Shown here: piece after piece, positions 21,667 to 25,655 of the stretch | Numbering within the stretch: the first letter of the stretch is position 1 | Layout of the letters: each line of letters begins with the position of its first letter | Assembly: GCA_046545675.1 (NCBI GenBank) | Contig: JBKGZI010000027.1 | Span: 1 to 25,655 of the forward strand | DNA from: CAYLTX01 sp046545675 | Lineage (GTDB): Bacteria; Myxococcota_A; Bradymonadia; Bradymonadales; Bradymonadaceae | Reading direction: 5' to 3' | DNA length: 25,655 nucleotides | Notes under the pieces: model-generated | What the model saw: the letters and a program-made list of their open reading frames with translations, nothing else | Database searches by the model: none | Told to the model about the DNA's origin: nothing | Position numbers and translations under genes: made by a program

Positions 21667-22413
21667 GTGAAGATCCTCACGACCGTAAAACGGGTCGCTG
21701 ACCCGGACATGAAGATCAAGATCGCTGCCGACGGCACCGAATTGGTGACCGAAGGTGCAGAATACGTGATGAACCAGATGGATGAGTGGGGCGTCGAAGA
21801 GGCGATCCAGATCCAGGAGAAGCACGGCGGCGAAGTCGTCGTCGTGTCGGTGGGACCTGCGGAGGCTTCCAAGGAGATCCGCACCGCGCTGGCCATGGGC
21901 GCCGATAGAGGCATCCTGGTGGAGACCGACGCCGAGTTGGACAGTGACGCGGTGGCGCGGATTTTGGCCGAGGTGGTCAAAGCCGAAGAGCCCGACCTGA
22001 TCACCATGGGCAAGCTGTCCTTGGACACCGATCGGAACCAGACCGGCCAGCTTTTGGCCGCCTATCTGGACTGGCCGCAAGCCACCTACGCCTATGACGT
22101 CGAGATCGAGGACGGCTGGGCAGTGGTGGGGCGCGAGATCGACGGCGGCACCAACACCAAGCGGGTCAAATTGCCTGCGCTGGTCACCGCCATCGAGCGG
22201 CTCAACGAGCCGCGTTATGCGAGCCTGCCGGGGATCATGAAGGCCAAGCGCAAGCCGATCGACACCAAGACCCCCGAGGATTTGGGTGTGGATATCGCCC
22301 CGAAAGTTCAAGCGGCCGGCTACGAGCTGCCGCCCGAGCGCGAGGCCGGCGAGATCGTCGAGGATGTCGACGCGCTGATCGATAAGCTCAAGAACGACGC
22401 GAACTTGATCTGA
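21667..22413 (+). CDS. etfB: Electron transfer flavoprotein beta subunit
   Basis: EtfB with EtfA carries electrons from acyl-CoA dehydrogenases to the quinone pool through ETF-quinone oxidoreductase. The 248-residue product starts KILTTVKRVADPDMKIK and has the AMP-binding stretch GKLSLDTDRNQTGQ (115-128) and a C-terminal AKRKPI segment. GTG 21667 was chosen because AGGAGG (21655-21660) lies 6 nt before it; ATG 21661 directly abuts that site and would add MT. No promoter is seen in the 61-nt gap after the regulator, so co-transcription is likely. Confidence 0.94.
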   Translation: MKILTTVKRVADPDMKIKIAADGTELVTEGAEYVMNQMDEWGVEEAIQIQEKHGGEVVVVSVGPAEASKEIRTALAMGADRGILVETDAELDSDAVARILAEVVKAEEPDLITMGKLSLDTDRNQTGQLLAAYLDWPQATYAYDVEIEDGWAVVGREIDGGTNTKRVKLPALVTAIERLNEPRYASLPGIMKAKRKPIDTKTPEDLGVDIAPKVQAAGYELPPEREAGEIVEDVDALIDKLKNDANLI

Positions 22414-22466
22414 GTGAGCGCGCGTACGCCCCAACAACTTGAATGACTAGTTCATAAGGAGTGATC

Positions 22467-23441
22467 ATGGCCAACGTACTCGTTGTTGCCGAACATCAGG
22501 ACGGAAAGCTACGCAAGGTGACGCTGCCGACGATCACCTTCGGCCGGCAAGCGGCCGAAGTGGTCGGCGGTGAGGTCCACGTGCTCGTACTCGGGCATGG
22601 CGTCGATCAAATCGCCGAAGAAGTCGCCAAATATGGCGATGTCGCCAAGGTCCACTATGGGAGCTCGGAGGCGTTCGAAGACTACACCGCCGAGAGCTTT
22701 GGGCCTGCGATCGCCCAGGTGGCCGAGCAGGTCGACGCGGAGATCATCGCCGGGGCGGCCAGCGCCCAGGGCACCGACTATCTTCCACGGGTGGCCGTGG
22801 CGCTCGAGGCCGGCATGGTGACCAACGCCATCAAGGTCTGGGACGAGGACGGTGTGCTCTTCCAGCGCCCGATGTTGTCGGGCAGTGTGCTCGAGACGGT
22901 GCGGGTCCATACCCCGCGCAAGGTCGTCGCGGTGCGTACCACCGACTTCGACGACGCCGCCGAGGGCGATGCAGCCCCGGTCGAGACCGTCGAGCTCGGT
23001 GAGGGCCGAGACGACGTCGAGTCGGCTGCCGTCGAGTTGGTCAAGAGCGAGCGTCCGGAGCTGACTGATGCCGAGGTGGTGATCGCGGGAGGCCGCGGTC
23101 TCAAATCCGGCGACGCCTTCGGCATGCTCGAGGAGCTGGCCGATCTGTTCGGTGGCGCGGTGGGCGCGAGCCGAGCGGCCGTCGACAGCGGCTATGCGCC
23201 GACCGACTGGCAGATCGGCCAGACCGGTAAAGTCGTCGCCCCGAATCTGTATGTGGCGATTGCCATCTCCGGTGCGATTCAGCACCTGTCGGGCATGAAG
23301 GGCTCGAAGACGATCGTGGCGATCAACAAGGATCCGGAGGCCCCGATTTTCCAGGTCGCCGATTACGGACTGGTCGCCGATGCCTTCAACGTCGTCCCCG
23401 AGCTGACCGAGAAGCTCAAGTCGATGGGCCTGGGCGGCTGA
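22467..23441 (+). CDS. etfA: Electron transfer flavoprotein alpha subunit
   Basis: The 324-residue product has an N-terminal domain (MANVLVVAEHQDGKLRKVTL) and the FAD-binding C-terminal domain: GGRGLKSGD (208-216), SRAAVDSGYAPTDWQIGQTGK (235-255), AIAISGAIQHLSGM (264-277) and INKDPEAPIFQVADYG (286-301), the ETF alpha signature. It pairs with EtfB. ATG 22467 follows AAGGAG (22456-22461); an in-frame GTG at 22461 overlaps that site. A strong terminator follows. Confidence 0.96.
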   Translation: MANVLVVAEHQDGKLRKVTLPTITFGRQAAEVVGGEVHVLVLGHGVDQIAEEVAKYGDVAKVHYGSSEAFEDYTAESFGPAIAQVAEQVDAEIIAGAASAQGTDYLPRVAVALEAGMVTNAIKVWDEDGVLFQRPMLSGSVLETVRVHTPRKVVAVRTTDFDDAAEGDAAPVETVELGEGRDDVESAAVELVKSERPELTDAEVVIAGGRGLKSGDAFGMLEELADLFGGAVGASRAAVDSGYAPTDWQIGQTGKVVAPNLYVAIAISGAIQHLSGMKGSKTIVAINKDPEAPIFQVADYGLVADAFNVVPELTEKLKSMGLGG

Positions 23442-23470
23442 TCGACCTACCACGATAAAGTTTGCCGAAA

Positions 23471-23501
23471 CGCGGGAGCCAATGCGCTCCCGCGTTTTTT
23501 T
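23471..23501 (+). terminator. Terminator after etfA
   Basis: CGCGGGAGC (23471-23479) pairs with GCTCCCGCG (23486-23494) around a 6-nt loop, followed by seven T residues (23495-23501). This is a textbook intrinsic terminator and ends the regulator-etf operon. Confidence 0.88.
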
Positions 23502-23560
23502 GTGTGCGCGATCATGATACGCTGGGCATATCAGCCCGGGTCTTTGCTGGGGAGCGGCTA

Positions 23561-23589
23561 TTGCGAATGCGAGCGCCGCCGCATATTGA
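23561..23589 (+). promoter_or_regulatory. Weak promoter candidate for the Big2/PKD lipoprotein
   Basis: TTGCGA (23561-23566) lies 17 nt before TATTGA (23584-23589). Both are imperfect. The remainder of the 23502-23674 spacer shows no gene. Confidence 0.25.
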
Positions 23590-23674
23590 ATGCGAAATGA
23601 CCATCTTTTTGTTTCAAATGCTGTGACGTGTGCCGCCTCGATTGCGCCCACACGCACGAAGGGAGCTTGGACGT

Positions 23675-25655
23675 ATGAAATTGTCAGGAATTTATCGGTG
23701 GAACTTCGGAGTGCTGCTCGCCGGCTTGGCCGCTGCGAGCCTGTTTTTGGCGGGATGTCCCCCAGAGTTCAACGACGCACGGTGCGAAAGTGACGACGAC
23801 TGCTTTCCCGGTGAGATGTGCAGATCGGGAATCTGCCAGGAGCAAACTCACGAAGATGCCGGGCCGGGCGTCGACGGCGGTGACGCCGGTGACGCCGGCG
23901 ACGCCGGCGACGCCCAGCCCGATGCTCCCGATGCCCAAGACCGTACGATCGCCAGCATCGAGGTCACTCCTGACGACGTGACGGTGGCCGTGGGTGAAGA
24001 TACGGCGCTGGAAGCGCAGGCGTTTAACGCCGCCGGTGAGCCCATCGAATCGACGCTCTACGAGTGGGAGTCGACCGACCCGAGCGTGGCCAGCGTCAAT
24101 CCCGACGGGGTGGTGTTGGGCGAAGATATCGGAAGCACTCAGATCATCGTTAGCTCGGTAGAGGATGAGGATATCTTCGCAGCGGCCGACATCGAAGTGG
24201 TCGCCGGAGAGGTCGACATCGTCGAGATCGATCCCGTCCAGGAGACGATCGTCGTGGGCGAAGAATTTGAGTTTGTCGCGACCGCCTACGACGCCGCAGG
24301 CGCGGTGGTCGAGGACGCCGAGATCTTGTGGAGTGCCGAGGACACCAGCGTCGCAGCCTTCGAGGGCGACGACGGGCGGGTCACCGGCATCGGCGAGGGC
24401 GAAACCACGATATATGCCGAGGCCGAAGGCGTCGAAGGCAGCGCAGATTTGACCGTCGAAGCCGCCCCGGTCGATTCCTTGCAGATCACGCCCCTGGACC
24501 CGACGCTCGACGTCGGCCAGGACATCCAACTCGAGGTGCGAGCTTACGACGCCAATGACAACGAGTTGACGCTCGAAGACGGAGCGGTCACGTGGTCGAG
24601 CGACGACGAAGATGTCGCCACCGTCGACAGCGACGGATGGGTCGACGGTGTTGCCGAGGGCACGGCAAATATCAGCGCTGAGGTCGACGGTGTCACCGAG
24701 AGTGTGTCGGTGACCGTCGAGGTCCCCAACACCCCGCCGACCGCCGACGCGGGGGCCGACCAGGTCGTCGAGGTTGATACGCTCGTGGAGCTCGACGCCA
24801 CGGGCAGCAGCGACGACGAAGACAGCGTGAGTGATCTCAGCTTTAGCTGGCAGATCACAACCGACCCGAGCAACGGGGCCGACTCGCTGAGCGATGCCGA
24901 TACGGCCACGCCCAGCTTCACGCCGAGCGTGGTCGGCACCTACGTCATCCAGCTTACGGTCACGGATACCGGGACGCTCATCGACACGGATACGGTCGAG
25001 ATCACCGTGGAGGACGCGCCGACGAATACGCCGCCGGTGGCCGACGCCGGAGACGACCAGACGGTGACCGAAGGAGATACGGTGACGCTGGACGGCTCGG
25101 GGAGCTCGGATGCGGACAGCGACCCGCTGACCTACGCGTGGAGCTTCGTGTCGCAGCCGTCGGGATCGTCGGCGAGCCTGGACGATGCGAGCGCCGAGAG
25201 TCCGGAGTTTACGGCCGACGAAGACGGCACCTATGAGCTGGAGCTGACCGTCGATGACGGCACCGACACCGACACCGACACGGTGACGATCACCGCCGAC
25301 CCGGTGTCGACGAATACGCCGCCGGTGGCCGACGCCGGAGACGACCAGACGGTCGACGAAGGAGATACGGTGACGCTGGACGGCTCGGGGAGCTCGGATG
25401 CGGACAGCGACCCGCTGACCTACGCGTGGAGCTTCGTGTCGCAGCCGTCGGGATCGTCGGCGAGCCTGGACGATGCGAGCGCCGAGAGTCCGGAGTTTAC
25501 GGCCGACGAAGACGGCACCTATGAGCTGGAGCTGACCGTCGATGACGGCACCGACACCGACACCGACACGGTGACGATCACCGCCGACCCGGTGTCGACG
25601 AATACCGCGCCGACCGCCGACGCGGGAAGCGACCAGACGGTGACCGAGGGAGATA
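23675..25655 (+). CDS. Large lipoprotein with Big2 and PKD-like repeats (partial)
   Basis: The frame is open from ATG 23675 to the window edge (660 codons seen). A signal peptide ends in the lipobox LAGC (C28). A Cys-rich segment follows (CESDDDCFPGEMCRSGIC, 37-54), then a D-A-G linker (61-90). Three Big2-like domains follow, about 91-178, 180-264 and 266-350 (IxVTP starts, WxSxDxxVAxV cores). PKD-like repeats begin near 352, 450, 546 and 642, each opening PPxADAGxDQxV. It is probably a surface or periplasmic adhesion or scaffold protein; no enzyme domain is seen. The start follows GGGAG (23661-23665). Confidence 0.85.
   Translation, partial: MKLSGIYRWNFGVLLAGLAAASLFLAGCPPEFNDARCESDDDCFPGEMCRSGICQEQTHEDAGPGVDGGDAGDAGDAGDAQPDAPDAQDRTIASIEVTPDDVTVAVGEDTALEAQAFNAAGEPIESTLYEWESTDPSVASVNPDGVVLGEDIGSTQIIVSSVEDEDIFAAADIEVVAGEVDIVEIDPVQETIVVGEEFEFVATAYDAAGAVVEDAEILWSAEDTSVAAFEGDDGRVTGIGEGETTIYAEAEGVEGSADLTVEAAPVDSLQITPLDPTLDVGQDIQLEVRAYDANDNELTLEDGAVTWSSDDEDVATVDSDGWVDGVAEGTANISAEVDGVTESVSVTVEVPNTPPTADAGADQVVEVDTLVELDATGSSDDEDSVSDLSFSWQITTDPSNGADSLSDADTATPSFTPSVVGTYVIQLTVTDTGTLIDTDTVEITVEDAPTNTPPVADAGDDQTVTEGDTVTLDGSGSSDADSDPLTYAWSFVSQPSGSSASLDDASAESPEFTADEDGTYELELTVDDGTDTDTDTVTITADPVSTNTPPVADAGDDQTVDEGDTVTLDGSGSSDADSDPLTYAWSFVSQPSGSSASLDDASAESPEFTADEDGTYELELTVDDGTDTDTDTVTITADPVSTNTAPTADAGSDQTVTEGD
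23882..23914 (+). repeat. 9-bp repeat coding for D-A-G linker
   Basis: Three GACGCCGGY units of 9 bp followed by a partial one (GACGCC) encode DAG-DAG-DAG-DA within the lipoprotein linker. Such short repeats can change length by slippage in frame. Confidence 0.7.
25022..25655 (+). repeat. 288-bp tandem repeat encoding PKD-like domains
   Basis: The unit starting ACGAATACGCCGCCGGTGG at 25022 recurs at 25310, exactly 288 bp (96 codons) later. The copies are almost identical, with a visible change at GTGACCGAA versus GTCGACGAA (VTEGD to VDEGD). A third, more divergent unit starts at 25598 and is cut by the window edge. Confidence 0.9.

Noticed and set aside
22509..23657. 382-codon open frame on the minus strand
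   Set aside because: It is antisense to etfA and crosses the etfA terminator; it is a shadow of the coding strand.
25022..25655. CRISPR-like or mobile repeat
   Set aside because: The 288-bp units are in frame, code for PKD-like domains and have no spacers or terminal repeats.

Overview
The window is a G+C-rich bacterial chromosome segment with no mobile elements, tRNA, rRNA or CRISPR. It opens with the last 17 codons of tuf and then carries almost the whole S10-spc-alpha ribosomal protein supercluster on the + strand (325-15293). This is followed by a set of unrelated accessory and metabolic genes. Two long lipoproteins with D-A-G-rich or Cys-rich linkers, the gene repertoire and the codon style suggest a predatory or deltaproteobacterial-type lineage (Myxococcota/Bradymonadota-like). 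That placement is inference from style, not from a search.

Ribosomal region. The order is tuf'-rpsJ-[no rplC]-rplD-rplW-rplB-rpsS-rplV-rpsC-rplP-rpmC-rpsQ-rplN-rplX-[360-nt leader]-rplE-rpsZ-rpsH-rplF-rplR-rpsE-rpmD-rplO-secY-adk-infA-rpmJ-rpsM-rpsK-[no rpsD]-rpoA-rplQ-terminator. The genes for L3 and S4 are absent from their canonical slots, leaving only spacers of about 110 nt. Spacers are long for such an operon (45-360 nt) and many hold G+C-rich hairpins. The most interesting spacer is rplX-rplE. It contains a TTGACA-N17-TAGGAA promoter, a strong hairpin, an intrinsic terminator with a T6 tract, and an 11-bp alternative helix that overlaps both. This is the layout of a transcription attenuator, and it sits at the gene boundary where S8 represses the spc operon in E. 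coli. A second hairpin with a bulged A lies just before rplE.

Accessory region. After a clean terminator comes an 880-aa lipoprotein made of two complete alkaline phosphatase domains in tandem. A convergent stand-alone trpF follows; its sequence resembles the TrpF half of TrpC-TrpF fusions and keeps a linker-like N-terminus. Next are panB-panC (pantothenate synthesis) behind a good promoter, then a FadR/YsiA-like TetR regulator with two near-identical operators 23 bp apart, followed by etfB-etfA (electron transfer flavoprotein) and a strong terminator. This regulator-etfB-etfA arrangement and the operator sequence resemble the Bacillus subtilis fadR system for fatty acid degradation.

The window ends inside a large lipoprotein: lipobox, Cys-rich motif, D-A-G linker, three Big2-like domains, then PKD-like domains. 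Two of the PKD-like repeats are almost identical 288-bp DNA copies, and a third is cut by the window edge.
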